64,000 nucleotides of DNA from Todiramphus chloris collaris (taxonomy: Eukaryota; Chordata; Aves; Coraciiformes; Alcedinidae). The stretch is taken from positions 7,757,834-7,821,833 of the forward strand of contig JANVCC010000120.1 in assembly GCA_025345505.1 (NCBI GenBank). The letters run 5' to 3'. Below the pieces are notes generated by a model, which searched no databases, was not told the origin of the DNA, and worked only from the letters and a program-made list of their open reading frames with translations. The translations under genes were made by a program, and so were the position numbers. Within the stretch, counting starts at the first letter, position 1. Every line of letters starts with the position of its first letter. This document shows, piece after piece, positions 1 through 10,800 of this stretch.

Positions 1-1450
1 CCGGCGGTGGGCAGGCTCGGCGCGACTCGGCTCTGCTCCCCGGCCCCACGGCGCGGCGCGGAGCCCAGCCCGGGGCGGGGCCGAGGGGCGGCGGGCTGGG
101 CTGGGCCGGGCCGGGCTGCGGGTGGCGGGCTCGGCCGGACGGTGCCCGCCCCGCGCAGGCTCTCGCCCCGAGACCCGGGCGCGGGTTACGCCGCGAGTAG
201 ATGTGAGCGGGATGCTCCTGCCAGCCGGGGCGCCCGTGCGCCGCGGCAGCAGGGCCGCCTGTCCCCGGCCACCGCGGGATGCTCCCAGCGAGCCCTGGGA
301 AGCAGCGGCGCGCGGCGGAACCCGCCTCCCTCGGCAGCCGGCTCGGCACTAATCCCTTCGCCGAGCCGCTGCCCTAAAGCTCCCCTGCCTCTCCCCGCTA
401 CTCAGCTCGGCACGGGGCTGTTGGAGGGCTCGGCGGAGCAGCGCTGGCGGGCTCTCCCACCCGCTAACCGGCAATAGAGAGACAGCAGCCGTAGCCCGCA
501 GGGAATTCCCGCCTCGGCTCCCGGCGCCGGACAGTGGGCAGCCCCGCGGAGCTCTCCTCGCCACCGCCCGCCCCGGGGCTCCCCCTCCTGGAAGCGCCGG
601 CTCTCCTCACAACCAGCCCCACAGCTGAGACGCACATGGAGCCCGGGAAGCGCCTGGCCACACGCGGCACCGAGGCTGCGGCTCAGAACCCGGCGGACGA
701 GCCCCGCCCGAGGCACACCGGAAGAGCGGGACCCCCGGAGGCCCTCGCGGCGGCGGGACTCTTTCTGGGCTTCATCTCCGGGCCCCTCAGCCGCCCAGTG
801 ACCCGAGGGAGGTCGGGTCGGTGCAGCCTCCCGCCCGCGCGGCGCTGCCGCAGATTAACGGGGCCGGGCGAGGGGGCAGCGGCGGGGCCCCGCCGGGAGG
901 GAGGAGAGCACCGGCACGCGCTGTCGCCATGGAGACGGCGCCACCTCCCGGCGAGCTTCGCGCGACACTGCTGACCCTCGCGGCCACGCCCCTTCCGGCC
1001 TGTGCGGGGCGCGTGGAGCTTCGCGGCGCGGCGGCGGCACCGAACCGGGCGGGCAACGGCAGCGGCAGCGGGGCCCGCGGCAGCCCCACCGCCACCATGT
1101 CGTCCGCCTTCAGGAAAGCGGCCAAGTCGGGGCAGCGCCCGCACCGCGAGCGGGCACAGGTCAGTGCTCAGGGCCGGGGCGAGCTGGGCCGGGCCGGGCC
1201 CTGCCGCGGGAGGCCGCTGACGCCCGTGCTGTTCTCTCTCCTCTAGCCCGCCTGCCGGCGGAAGCTGGGCTTGCTGGAGAAGAAGAAGGACTACCGGCTC
1301 CGCGCCCGGTGAGTGGGGCCGCCGCGGCGGGGATGGCCCGGGGCGGGGTGCCCGGTTCTGGCGGCGTCACCGGTTCCGGCGGGCTCTGGAGCGTTGCCCG
1401 CTGGACCGAGCGACTCCCGCGGTGTCACGGGTGGTGAGCAGCCGGTGTGC
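1..1450 (+). promoter_or_regulatory. UTP11: CpG-island promoter region of UTP11
   Basis: A very GC- and CpG-rich block runs from the window start into intron 2 of UTP11. Near the first coding exon it has promoter-type words: a GC/GT box CCACGCCCC (about 984-992) joined to an ETS-type CTTCCGG (992-998), and an RFX X-box-like sequence at 923-936. No TATA box is visible, which fits a housekeeping gene with dispersed initiation. The reading frames that cross this block are proline/arginine/alanine-rich and are explained by GC content, so I call no separate gene. In human the divergent neighbour on this side is FHL3, so the island could also serve that gene, but no FHL3 exon was recognised here. 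Confidence 0.75.
923..936 (+). promoter_or_regulatory. RFX X-box-like motif
   Basis: GTCGCCATGGAGAC resembles the near-palindromic RFX X-box (GTTGCCATGGCAAC type): the left half is one base off consensus and the right half is weaker. It lies about 160 bases before the UTP11 start codon. It also contains an ATG at 929-931 that is in frame with UTP11. Binding is inferred from the motif only. Confidence 0.35.
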
Positions 1451-4400
1451 GCGATGGGCACCGGTCCCGGCTGGCAGGCGCCTTCACACAGACCAAGCGC
1501 AACACGGCGGTGGGGTGGAATGTTCCTGGGGGTGAGTCGGAGGGAAAGGGAACGTGGAGGGCGAAGTCCTCACAAAACCGTTGTTTTTGTGATTAATACA
1601 GAACTTAACGTCACTCTCTGCCGTCCTCAGTGGCTGATGCTGTAGAAGATCTAGGAGACCTAAGCAGCTCAGTACTCTTTGCAGAATGGGTGAACGTGTT
1701 TCCAGCGCTTCTCTAACAGTGCTGGATGCTACTTACTTCCAGCTTTGTTAAGGAATAAACTGTAAAGCTGAACTCATTTGTTGGTGTCCAGCTCTATAGA
1801 TGAAGCCTTGTCTTCTGTCTCAAAGCTCTGAACATCACTTTGAAGAACTCCGCATCTCATCAGGCAGTGTGAACTTGGAAAAACTACTGAACAACTTCTG
1901 TTTTGTTTTGTTTTTTTTTTCCCCAGTGACTATCACAAGAAACAGAATGCTCTCAGAGCACTTCAAAAGAAAGCGCTGGACAAGAATCCTGATGAGTTCT
2001 ACTTTAAAATGATACGTGCAGAACTTAAGGTGAGAATATGAGTTACCTTCAAACAGGCTTACACTCTGCTGCTCTAAGTAACATCATTTTTTTGTTTGTT
2101 TTTAATTTATGAGTTAGTAAATAAATTAGCAGACTTCCAGTTGCATGTGGAAGGCTTTGAAGAAAATGAGGGGCAAAGGACAAAAAGGTTCTTTTGCTTT
2201 TATTCGTAGGACCCATAGTACACCATAGCTGGAATGGTGTCTGACCGTATGTGCTATGTTCCATCTGGTTTCAGGATGGAGTTCATGTAATAAAGCAGCC
2301 AAAGGATGAAGTGACCCCCGAACAGATGAAACTGATGAGGACGCAGGATATTAAATATGTGGAAATGAAAAGAGTGGCAGAAGCCAAGGTGATACTTCAC
2401 TTCTTTAGTGTTTCCCAGTTTGCTCATAATTAGTTTTTATTGTGGTTTTTTTGTTGTTGTCTACTGTGTTTATGTTTAGTGAAATCTGATTTGTGTAGTG
2501 CTGGGAATGATAGATGGAAATGCCAGTGGAGCTCTGTGTATAGAGCCTAAAGGTAGACTGAAAAATAAAAACTATACTGTGTATTATTATGAAACATGAC
2601 AAATTCTTGTGTAGATTTCAGACATTAAACACGTACTCTCACTTCTCATAAAGAAGTGAGGATTATTCTTAGTGAAGTGGGTTGTTTGAATATGGAAGCC
2701 AGGAAGTCAACAGAAATATGACCCACTTCTGAAAGTGTTTTATGCTCTGATGCTGATCCACACACCATCACTGCAGATAAGAAATTAAAGGAGGTCAGAT
2801 TTGAATTTTGCTTCATCCTTTCCCTAGTGATTCTGACTTTGTCACTATACAGATAACTTACTGTTTTGAAAAGGATTTGTGCATATTTGGGTGGATAATA
2901 CCAGAAATTACTGTTAACCTCTACTCAAAAAGGTTATGAAGATGCGACGTAAACGTAGACTAGATGCATTTTCAAAGATTAAAAAGGAAGGAAGAGTTCA
3001 GGTGCTTGAGAAACAAACAGGAATCTACTTCAGACAGACATTCCTTACCTTGTACTGGGGTTTGGCAGAACAGATGAATTCTCTTTCCGCAGAAAATCGA
3101 GCGGCTGAAGTCCGAGCTCCATCTGCTGGATGCCGAGGGGAAGAGTCCCAACACACACGTGTTCTTCCTGGACACCAAAAAAGAAGGCAAGACTTAAATA
3201 GGTTTTATCAATTTTATTGTAAGGTGGTTATGCTCTTATCATAAAAAAATAATATTTTTTCATAATTCAGGTGCTCTATAAATCTCTTTTGATTAATAGG
3301 TAAGATCTCAGTTCTGCAGGCACTGTGTTTCTGGGGCTTCCATCACTCACTGCACTTAAGCTACGTGTTTGCAAGATTTGCTGAGCATTAGTCCGATAAG
3401 CTGATGTGAATTTATTCCTAAATTTCTTTTATTTACAGTTCAGGAGTTTGATATTGCAACTCATCTGGATACTGTTCCAGAGCTTGTAGATAGAGTGTAC
3501 AACCGACCGACCATTGCAACGCTGCAGAAAGAGACTCTGAAAGGAGCTACTGATCCTGCCCACTTAAAGGTACTGCCAATCTTTGTATTACAGTTTTCTT
3601 AACATTTTATATCCATATGCACCAGAGAGGATTCCATTATGGAGGAGAACAAAGTTGTTCCATTGTCTTAGAGTTTTTATTGGTTCCACAAGGCTGTAGT
3701 TGATGTCACTTAGTCAGCAAGTGCCTGGAGCCTACAGTCGAATCTTCTCCTTGACCAACAAGGGGAATCTGTTCCATTGTATCCCAGTCTCCTGTGGATT
3801 AAAAATTGAGAGGCGTGCAATGGGATAGACCTGATCAGGCAGGATCCCTGGCTGAATTGATATATTTCTCCTCCATTACATGACATACACTTCTGTCCTA
3901 GAAGTAGCTACATTCAGCTTCAACACTGTAAATATTACTCAATTACAGTCAGTCCTGTATGCTTGAGTTAGTTTGTGTAAAGTAAAAAAAAAAGTTGTCT
4001 AAATTTGCCAATTGGTAAATTTGTAACCTGTAGTTTTCTGGATCAGATGTCAGATAATGAACACCCTGTGGTCCCTTTCTTCTTGGCAGCTTTCTCAGTT
4101 TGGCTTGTCAGTAAGGCAGTTGGACAAGTTGTAGACTGCCAAGTTTTCTCCTCTAAATGTTTGAGTCATATTTTAAGCATGTTGGGATCTGTTCTCCTTA
4201 ATTTAACTACTGAAATCACACCTGCAGTAATCCCAATTTTGTGCTGGGAAAGCCATCCACTCTTAGTAGGTAAACATGACCAAACAAGTTGCATTTTGGG
4301 AGGCCTTTGTGCAGTTTCTGAGCACTTCAGGAATTGGTCTCTAGTATTTATTACAGACACACACACACAAATTGTAGGTGGTTTTTTTTTTTTTTTGTTA

Positions 4401-5558
4401 GGGAGTTCAATGTTATCTTGCATTCAACATTAGAATTCAGAGGATTTAGAAAAATAAAATTTCAGCCACTTACTGAGCAAGGTTACACAGCATCTAAACT
4501 GGGTTAGAAGAGGTTTGAGGTTTTTCTTTGGATTTAGGAGGTAAAACAAACTCTAAGAATTAAGTCCTAACTAGAGAAGCTCTAGTTTGAGAATCAAGAT
4601 AAAACAGCTCTCTGGAATCAAGCCACAGAACTGAAGCAGCATTCTTTAATATGATTATGATTTAAAAATGTAAAAAATGTTTGTGAGGCCCGAGTGCTTT
4701 AGGATAGGTTTGTTATAGACCATAGTGTCTTGTTGCTCTCTGTCTTAAAAATGCCTTTTTTTCCCATCCCCTCTCCAGAAACTAGCCCAGCAAAGGAAGA
4801 ATCAGTATGACCTCCTGAAGCAGCGCATTGAAAGAGAAAAGGCCATGTTTGTTGTTGCACAGAAAATCCAGACACGCAAAGATCTTCTGGTGAGGGATTT
4901 AGTTCTTGTTCTTTGAATCTGTTTTGTTAAGGTCATTAGGGCTAGTTTTGTATGTATGTGTTTCTTCCCTCTGATTTTATACTGACACTTCACATAACTC
5001 CTAAAAGTAAGTAATCCTTTTTCAGTATAGAAAAAGTGAGGTGAAGCATTTCAGCTGTGCCATGGCTAGTAAATATCTGCTAGTCCAGCTTTTACCATGT
5101 CAGCAAGGAAAAAGACCCAGCTTTGAAATGGTGCTCACAAGTCTTTTCTAAAATACTGTTGCCATGTCTCAAGTGCTAAATTAATACTTCCAAGTCATGG
5201 GGGCAAGGAGCCATTTCTGTAGGCTATGAAAAGATCTTAAAAATCCCGGTGACCAAAAATTGCTTGTCTCACTGGGACTTGCCATTGACTTGTACTTGTG
5301 AAGGTGAAAAGAGCAGATGAAAATACAGTTCCCACCTAAAGAGTGGGAAGCGACCATTTTTCACTAATGCTTTATCAGTCCCAGACAGGGACTTTCTTAT
5401 TTATATGAGAAGTGGGTCTTTTTTTTTCTTCTTCTTGCATGCCAGCAAATATTTTTCTTATTCTTTTTTTCCAGGACAAAACTCATAAAGTAAAGGTGAA
5501 GAAAGAGACAACAAATAGTCCTGCTATTTACAAATTTAAGTTTCAGCGGAAACGTTAA
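1097..5558 (+). CDS. UTP11: UTP11, U3 snoRNA-associated small-subunit processome protein (8 exons)
   Basis: UTP11 is a nucleolar component of the small-subunit processome, the U3 snoRNP complex that cleaves and folds pre-18S rRNA. Coding exons by frame and splice sites are 1097-1159, 1247-1308, 1927-2029, 2275-2388, 3093-3186, 3439-3569, 4779-4889 and 5475-5558. They sum to 762 nt, or 253 residues plus TAA, equal to the length I know for human UTP11. Family signatures include [19 protein letters not shown] at the N terminus, [14 protein letters not shown] (residues 28-41), [14 protein letters not shown] near residue 90, EMKRVAEAK before exon 5 and the basic tail KVKVKKE...SPAIYKF. The protein is lysine/arginine-rich and probably largely helical, without signal peptide or membrane segment. 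The start is chosen for family alignment and its strong gccaccATG context. All exon frames join without stops, so the gene looks intact. Oddity: intron 5 uses a GC donor. Confidence 0.96.
3187..3438 (+). other. UTP11: GC-AG intron 5 of UTP11
   Basis: Exon 5 ends ...AAA AAA GAA G at 3186 and is followed by GCAAGA, which fits the GC-AG donor consensus (AAG before GCAAG). The acceptor is TTTACAG at 3432-3438. This junction restores DTKKEVQEFD, colinear with the family. Reading through instead meets an in-frame TAA at 3196-3198, before the next plausible GT at 3223, so a GT donor cannot give the expected protein. The other six introns of the gene use GT-AG. Confidence 0.85.
3570..4778 (+). other. 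UTP11: UTP11 intron 6, largest intron
   Basis: The donor is GTACTG and the acceptor CCCCTCTCCAG. The intron holds a short (CA)n run near 4356-4370 and a T tract at about 4383-4397, and otherwise plain AT-rich sequence. I saw no snoRNA C/D or H/ACA box arrangement here or in intron 4 (2389-3092) or intron 7 (4890-5474), even though ribosome-biogenesis genes often host snoRNAs. Confidence 0.6.
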
Positions 5559-5724
5559 TCATTCCATTAGATAATTTTTACCATCTTTGCTTAGAAAGAA
5601 GGAGGATGAAGGACTGATGATGCACCGCATTCATCTGCTTTACTGCAGCCTCCTAGCACTTAGTTACAACAAATTACTGTGGGCCTGCAGTAGCCATAAA
5701 TATATTGTATCTAATTAATTGATT

Positions 5725-5730
5725 AATAAA
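5725..5730 (+). terminator. UTP11: Polyadenylation signal of UTP11
   Basis: AATAAA lies 167 bases after the UTP11 stop codon and is followed by a T/G-rich stretch (GAGTTTGTTCTCTTGG) suited to cleavage-factor binding. This gives a short 3' UTR of about 190 bases with cleavage near 5745-5755. Confidence 0.8.
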
Positions 5731-5759
5731 TCAGAGAGTTTGTTCTCTTGGTATTTACA

Positions 5760-6830
5760 ATGGGAAGCCACAAGAGGTGCCTGAATGTCCTAGTAATGTG
5801 CACTATAAACAACCTTGAAAAAGTCAAGGTCAGAGCTGAAAGGCTGGGAGATGGGCGCCCACAGAACTGGGTGTGCTGGGATTGCAATGTGCTGCTCTGG
5901 CTGGTGGCTGTAACACGTCCAGAAGTGTGAGAGGTTTCAGATCAGCTTTTTAAATTCCCTTTTCAAGCAGGTTAAAGTTGAATTACTACCTTTTTAATCA
6001 CTTCACTCTCACAGATCCTTCTGATTTTCCCATTCTGCTTTACCTGCACAAAGTATCTCACTTTAAAACATAAGAGGTGAAAGGCCTTGCTAAGGGCACG
6101 TGGCTAAATTCAGGCACCGTAGCAGCCAGACTGTTGTGGAACAGTGCTAGCAGTGGGGAATTGGTTTTTCCACTGTACAGAAAGGAACTAAAACTCACCG
6201 TTTATGAATGATTTCCATAGATGAGGAGCTGCTTGTGCTTATTCCCATACAGTGGGGTGGTGCCAGTGCCACGCCAAATTTCCACTGCTGCCGACTAAGC
6301 GTGAACAGAGGCGCTGCTGAAATTCACATACAGGGAAACACAACGCAGGAGCCAACTGTGTGACAAGCACAGGTTATGCTTGTCGCAGCAGTGGTGGTGG
6401 GAAGGGGATTTCAGCTGAGAACAATGGAGACACATCCCACAGTGTCCTGGAGCAGTTGGGACAAGTGAGAGCCTGGGCGTAAACATTCCTTCTCTTATCT
6501 CTCTCGCTTGCACTGTCTGCCAATAAGCAGCACATGCCTGTGCAAGATGGTGGGGAAAAAAAAAAAAAAAAAATAGGCTCTTCTCAGGCTCTTCCACTGA
6601 GAGTTTTCCCAGCTTCTCTTTGCTGAAATGTGACTTTTTCCACGTGCTCAGATGCAGCTGCAGACCCTGGTTCTGCCGTTGCAAAGATTCCCCTGGCAGC
6701 TGCTGTGGGATGAGTTTTTCCCTGGGAAGGATTAAGGGAGGCACTCCGACAGCAGTTCAGATACTCCCACGAGGAAGGTGAAGTTTCACGCTTTCAGGGC
6801 TAGCGGCAGTTTGTAAACCCACGCGCAGCA
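5760..6830. other. Intergenic, no gene seen
   Basis: Unique-looking non-coding sequence downstream of UTP11. The only simple repeat is an 18-base A run at 6556-6573. The frames across it contain no recognisable domain. Confidence 0.5.
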
Positions 6831-7008
6831 GGGCACGGGGAAGGAACGCGAAACGCGCTGCGTGGGGGAGCGTTCCTCCATCTCCGCCTCCATCCTCGCA
6901 GGGAAACGCGCGGCTGCATCCTCCCGCGCTTCTTCCCGTGGAAACTGCTTCCCGCGGCCGGCAGAAGCAGCGGCGGGACCCGCGGTTCTGCGGGAGGGCC
7001 CGGCCCGG

Positions 7009-7022
7009 CCGGCAGGGGGCAG
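7009..7022 (+). promoter_or_regulatory. CTCF-like binding motif
   Basis: CCGGCAGGGGGCAG matches the CTCF core (CCASYAGRKGGCRS) at all positions but the third. It sits in the isolated CpG island between a housekeeping gene and a developmental gene, where an insulator would be expected. Confidence 0.45.
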
Positions 7023-7059
7023 CAGCGGCCCGCGGCGGCTGGAGCGGGGCCGGGGCGGG

Positions 7060-7142
7060 AGGGGACCCGGGGAGGGCAGGGCCGGGACGCGGGGACCGGG
7101 GAGGCAGAGGAGGGGACCCGGGGAGGGCAGGGCCGGGACGCG
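7060..7142 (+). repeat. 32-bp direct duplication, G-rich
   Basis: A 32-base unit starting AGGGGACCCGGGGAGGGCAG occurs at 7060-7091 and again, identical by eye, at 7111-7142, separated by a related G-rich spacer. Its runs of three to four G make it a G-quadruplex candidate. Confidence 0.8.
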
Positions 7143-7185
7143 CCCCCGGTTTCCCCGCGCAGGGCCGGTGCTGCCGCCGGTGCTG

Positions 7186-7319
7186 CCGGGTTAGGGTTAG
7201 GGTTAGGGTCCTGCCCGGAGCTGCCGGGTTAGGGTTAGGGTCCTGCCCGGAGCTGCCGGGTTAGGGTTAGGGTCCTGCCCGGAGCTGCCGGGTTAGGGTT
7301 AGGGTCCTGCCCGGAGCTG
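7186..7319 (+). repeat. Telomere-repeat hybrid minisatellite
   Basis: Four tandem copies of a unit made of CCGGG, TTAGGG TTAGGG and the 15-base spacer TCCTGCCCGGAGCTG. The first copy (7186-7223) has three TTAGGG and is 38 bases long. The next three (7224-7255, 7256-7287, 7288-7319) are 32 bases and identical to each other. The G-rich strand is the plus strand, and each unit has at least four GGG runs. It is a short interstitial telomere-like tract woven into a minisatellite, not a plain telomere fusion relic. Confidence 0.9.
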
Positions 7320-7490
7320 CTCGGCGGGCCCCTTCACGGGAGCGAGCTCCGCTCCCCGCCGGCAGTGCCGGCCCTGCCCCCCCGGGATGCGCCGTCCGGG
7401 GCTTGCCTTGGGCTCTGCGTTCTGCAGCGAAGCGGTAGCGAATGATCCCCCTTCTCGCGCCTTTACGGTCTCCGGTCTTCAAGGCTGCAG

Positions 7491-10480
7491 AGCCCGTCCC
7501 CGGAGAGCAGGGCTTGTTTCGTGATTGGCGTAGAAAATGAAGTTTTTATAGGCGTAATTCACTGACTCTGAAAGCTTAAGTTGGCAATATTCAGAGAAAT
7601 ACAAAATGCAAGAGAAATTAAGACCAATCTAGGTTTTAAGAAAACTGTCAAGTTCACCTATGGTTTTGGTGACCTTTTAATTGTTTTTAAAGCGTACATC
7701 AAGGTCCCCACTACACTGTCTGCGTGTCTTTGAAGTGAACTCTCTTTTAGATTGAGATTTAAGTGGATAAATATTTGATCCTTATCCCTGATTAATTTTA
7801 CCTGCATTGAAAAAGGATGGGAAAGAAAAACAGCAGTTCCACTGGAAGATCCTGAAGGAATTACTGTCTGGCAGGAGCTGAGAAGTAAAAACCTGAACAA
7901 GAACAGCTCATTAGCCTGATGCTCGAAATGCCTGGTGCACCGAGCCCATCAGCGGAGCAAGTGTTGCAATGGGCGCAGATGACCTAATCCCTGGAAGAGA
8001 GCCATCTCTTCCCAGTAAAGGAGCAAGGTATTATGGGATGGAGTAGGTAACTGCAAGGCTTTGAGCAGTCAGTGCTCTCACTGTGGAAAATTATAGGTTG
8101 AGTGGCACACCGTTTCCTCTCCTGGTGGTAGCTGTCACCTGTCCACTGGCAGGTGGGAGCTGCAAGCTCTCAGCAAAGACACCACAGTTTCACTGTATGG
8201 GATATGAGGAGCAAAAGTGGTGTCTGTTCCAGGTTACTTTTCCCTGGGAAACCATGAAGATCTTAAAGGGAAACTGAAGCACTGTAACGTCTGTGGTGTT
8301 CCATTGAGCAGACTTCTTGCTGGACCCTGACCACAAAAGCCTAGGTACAAATCCAGTTGGCTGTGGAGTGGTTTATTATCTTGTGGCCACAACAGGCTGA
8401 AAGGAGGTGCCAGCTCTCGTGCACAAACACATATCACCTACTCCTGCCTGCAACATTAATGGATTTGGTGGGTGCTGGTCACTGAACTTCCACCTTGGCA
8501 GACAGGGCTGACTCACACCTACTGCCCCGCAGAGGTCTCAGTGGCTACCATCAAAAGAAATGCACCATCTCAAAGAGCAAAATCAAAGCTCTTTTATCCA
8601 TCATTGTGTTTCACGGTCATTACTGTGGCTCAATGTCCAGAGAAACATTCAGGCAAATAATGATGAAGATGCCATCTTAGGTTAAACACTATCTTTTAGT
8701 GCCAAGACCCTTTTAGTACCCTACAGTGTGGACAAATGGGAAATGAGCTTCTGGCTGGAAGGGAGAATCTCTTTATTTTCCTTGGCAGAGAAGCCTGTGC
8801 ATTTTTCAAAGTGTGAGGGCAAAAATGGTGCCCAGGTTCTGTTTCTCAGGAAGATCCCTAGTCCCATTTCACATCTTGGAAGAAACTGATCAGGAACGAT
8901 CTGAAAACAGCTTCTCACATCTAACATCACATTCAGTTCTGAAGCACTGAAATTTTTCTGCAAGGGTCCAGGTAGAATCAATACCTTATAACTGAAAAAA
9001 CACCCATCCCACTTGACCACAGTGCACCATAGGAAGCAAGACATTGGAGCAATCCACCGTCCTCTAGCTGGGTCCTCACAGGGAAGGACAGAGAGAAACA
9101 GCCCATGGCTATTTTCTGCTTGCGATAATTATAGTATCAAAGGCTGAACCAACTGGTTCTTTAGCAAGGAGATTCCCTGCAGCTTGAAAGATACAGATAT
9201 CAAAATACCCCACAGATTCACAGCTCAGGTTTCAGGTGACTCAGAATAATATTGTGCACCGTATAATAATTTCATATAATTCCTTGTTCAAGCTGAAGAA
9301 CTCAGCTGATAATGACTGTCTATAAAAGTTAATATCAGGCTACTTTAAAACACTTGCAGGATTATCTCTGGCCAGCTGCAACAATGTATTGCTAGCAGGA
9401 GAACCATCACTAGCCCTTTGGTTGGTTTCCTGTAGGCCCCATTTTCTGAGCCTGCACCAGACGGCAGACTGGCACAGCGAGATCTCTCACTCCATCCCTG
9501 GGGCACAGAAAAAGAAGCTGGTGTGCCAGGGAAGGCTCTGGAGCCCCCATGGGCAGCCACTGCTGGGTCTGCATCAGCAGATCTGTGCTGTAGCAGCCAG
9601 AGGGACACTTGGAAACCCCAGAGCCCTCCCCACTGTTTTCTTTCAGCGGAGCAGAGCAAATTTGATCCCACCTGTCCTATCTCCCACATCCATAGGTGCT
9701 GCCCCATGCGTTTCGAGTCCACTCACTGTGAGCCCAGCAGTTGGACAGCCCAGAGTTCCAGTGGCTCCTGTGTCGTCCAGGTGCTGCTGTCTGGGGTCAC
9801 CAGCAGGACGGTGGTCCAGGCATGGGATCGCAGATGTCTCCAGCTGGCAGGACTGGCTGTCACTAAGACCCTCCTGTCCTTACATCGAGGTTCAGCTGAG
9901 GTGACTTGCCTAAGGGCACCAAGGAAAAAAGGGTGGTGGAGTTCCTCCTCTCAAGCCCCAGCAGTTTCACAGCAGGGAGTTGAGAAAGCAGGATTTAAAT
10001 CAGGAATGACTAATTGCTGCTCAATGTGTCTGCCCTCAACCTCTCTTTTCCAGGGGCTCCTTGGCCACCCAGACCTTTCCCCTCCTGGCTGGGAGCAGCA
10101 TGCGGGCTGCTAACAGCCAGGAACAGCCTGGGCACACGGTACTGTACCATTGCAGCTGCTGCACACTTGGACACAGCCTCCCATTTCCCTCCAAACACAA
10201 TGTTCCTGCCCAAATTCCATTACAGACATTTTCAAATAAATACTCGCTGCTGCCTCTGTTGGGAGAAGCCAGTGCTGTGCAAGGTGAAAGCAGCAAATAT
10301 TTGCTTTGCTACCTCTACCGTTATATACCCAAAGCTTTTAGTGCCTTGAGAGAAGCAAGGTGAGCAGCTTTGCTTTGAGCAGGTAGAGGCCCATTATTTA
10401 GTGAGAACATATTCCCAAGATGTCCCTGGCTTGGCAGACATAGAGACTGAAATAGTAAGTTAGTGCATATAGATCATCAT
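7491..10480. other. Intergenic, no gene seen
   Basis: Unique-looking sequence on the 3' side of POU3F1. Frames across it are short and unlike known proteins. No clear mobile element was recognised. Confidence 0.45.
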
Positions 10481-10489
10481 TTACTGAAG

Positions 10490-10800
10490 CACAAGCCCCG
10501 ATGCACCTTTCTAGGGAAGCTCTAATTTATTATGCATTGTCATTAGCTGTAGCAGGCAGCAGGGCCTTCATTAGAGCTAGAGTTAAGGTCTGTTTTGGCT
10601 GCCTCATCAGCATCAGTGAACTGCGTCCCTGTGAGGTTTGATACAATTTAATTAACCTAATTAAAAGCTCTGATTGCAGAGATGATTGGGGTAGAGCCAG
10701 CAGCAACTGCATATTTATAACGAGCTGGAAGGTGTGGGACTGGAGCCAAATGATATGCATCTCTAATGAGCTGGTGCTATTGAAGTGTGGATTTGGAACA
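10490..10800. promoter_or_regulatory. Candidate enhancer with POU/SOX/homeodomain words
   Basis: A dense cluster of developmental motifs in an AT-rich pocket: TTATGCATTGTCATTAG (about 10530-10546, octamer half-site overlapping a SOX-like CATTGTC), two TAATTA homeodomain cores at 10649-10654 and 10658-10663, and ATATGCAT at 10753-10760. The surrounding sequence is more GC-rich and lacks such clustering. Conservation is assumed from appearance, not shown. Confidence 0.4.

Larger units (their letters stand above)
6835..7490. promoter_or_regulatory. Isolated CpG island between UTP11 and POU3F1
   Basis: CpG density rises abruptly at about 6830 and falls at about 7500, with moderate-GC DNA on both sides. 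The block contains a CTCF-like motif (7009-7022), a 32-bp duplication (7060-7142) and a TTAGGG-bearing minisatellite (7186-7319). No known gene starts here in the conserved gene order. It could be the promoter of an unannotated non-coding RNA, a chromatin boundary, or GC accumulation around a tandem repeat. Open frames inside it (Gly/Arg/Pro-rich) are compositional. Confidence 0.6.

Noticed and set aside
7..974. Several Pro/Arg/Ala-rich frames in the first CpG island
   Set aside because: Explained by CpG-island composition. No splice structure or protein similarity was recognised.
6862..7482. Frames of about 70-110 codons in the second CpG island
   Set aside because: They run through G-rich repeats and the TTAGGG array, giving low-complexity Gly/Arg/Pro or LGLGS-type peptides.
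9706..9722. GTTTCGAGTCC, resembling a tRNA T-loop
   Set aside because: The flanks cannot fold into a cloverleaf.
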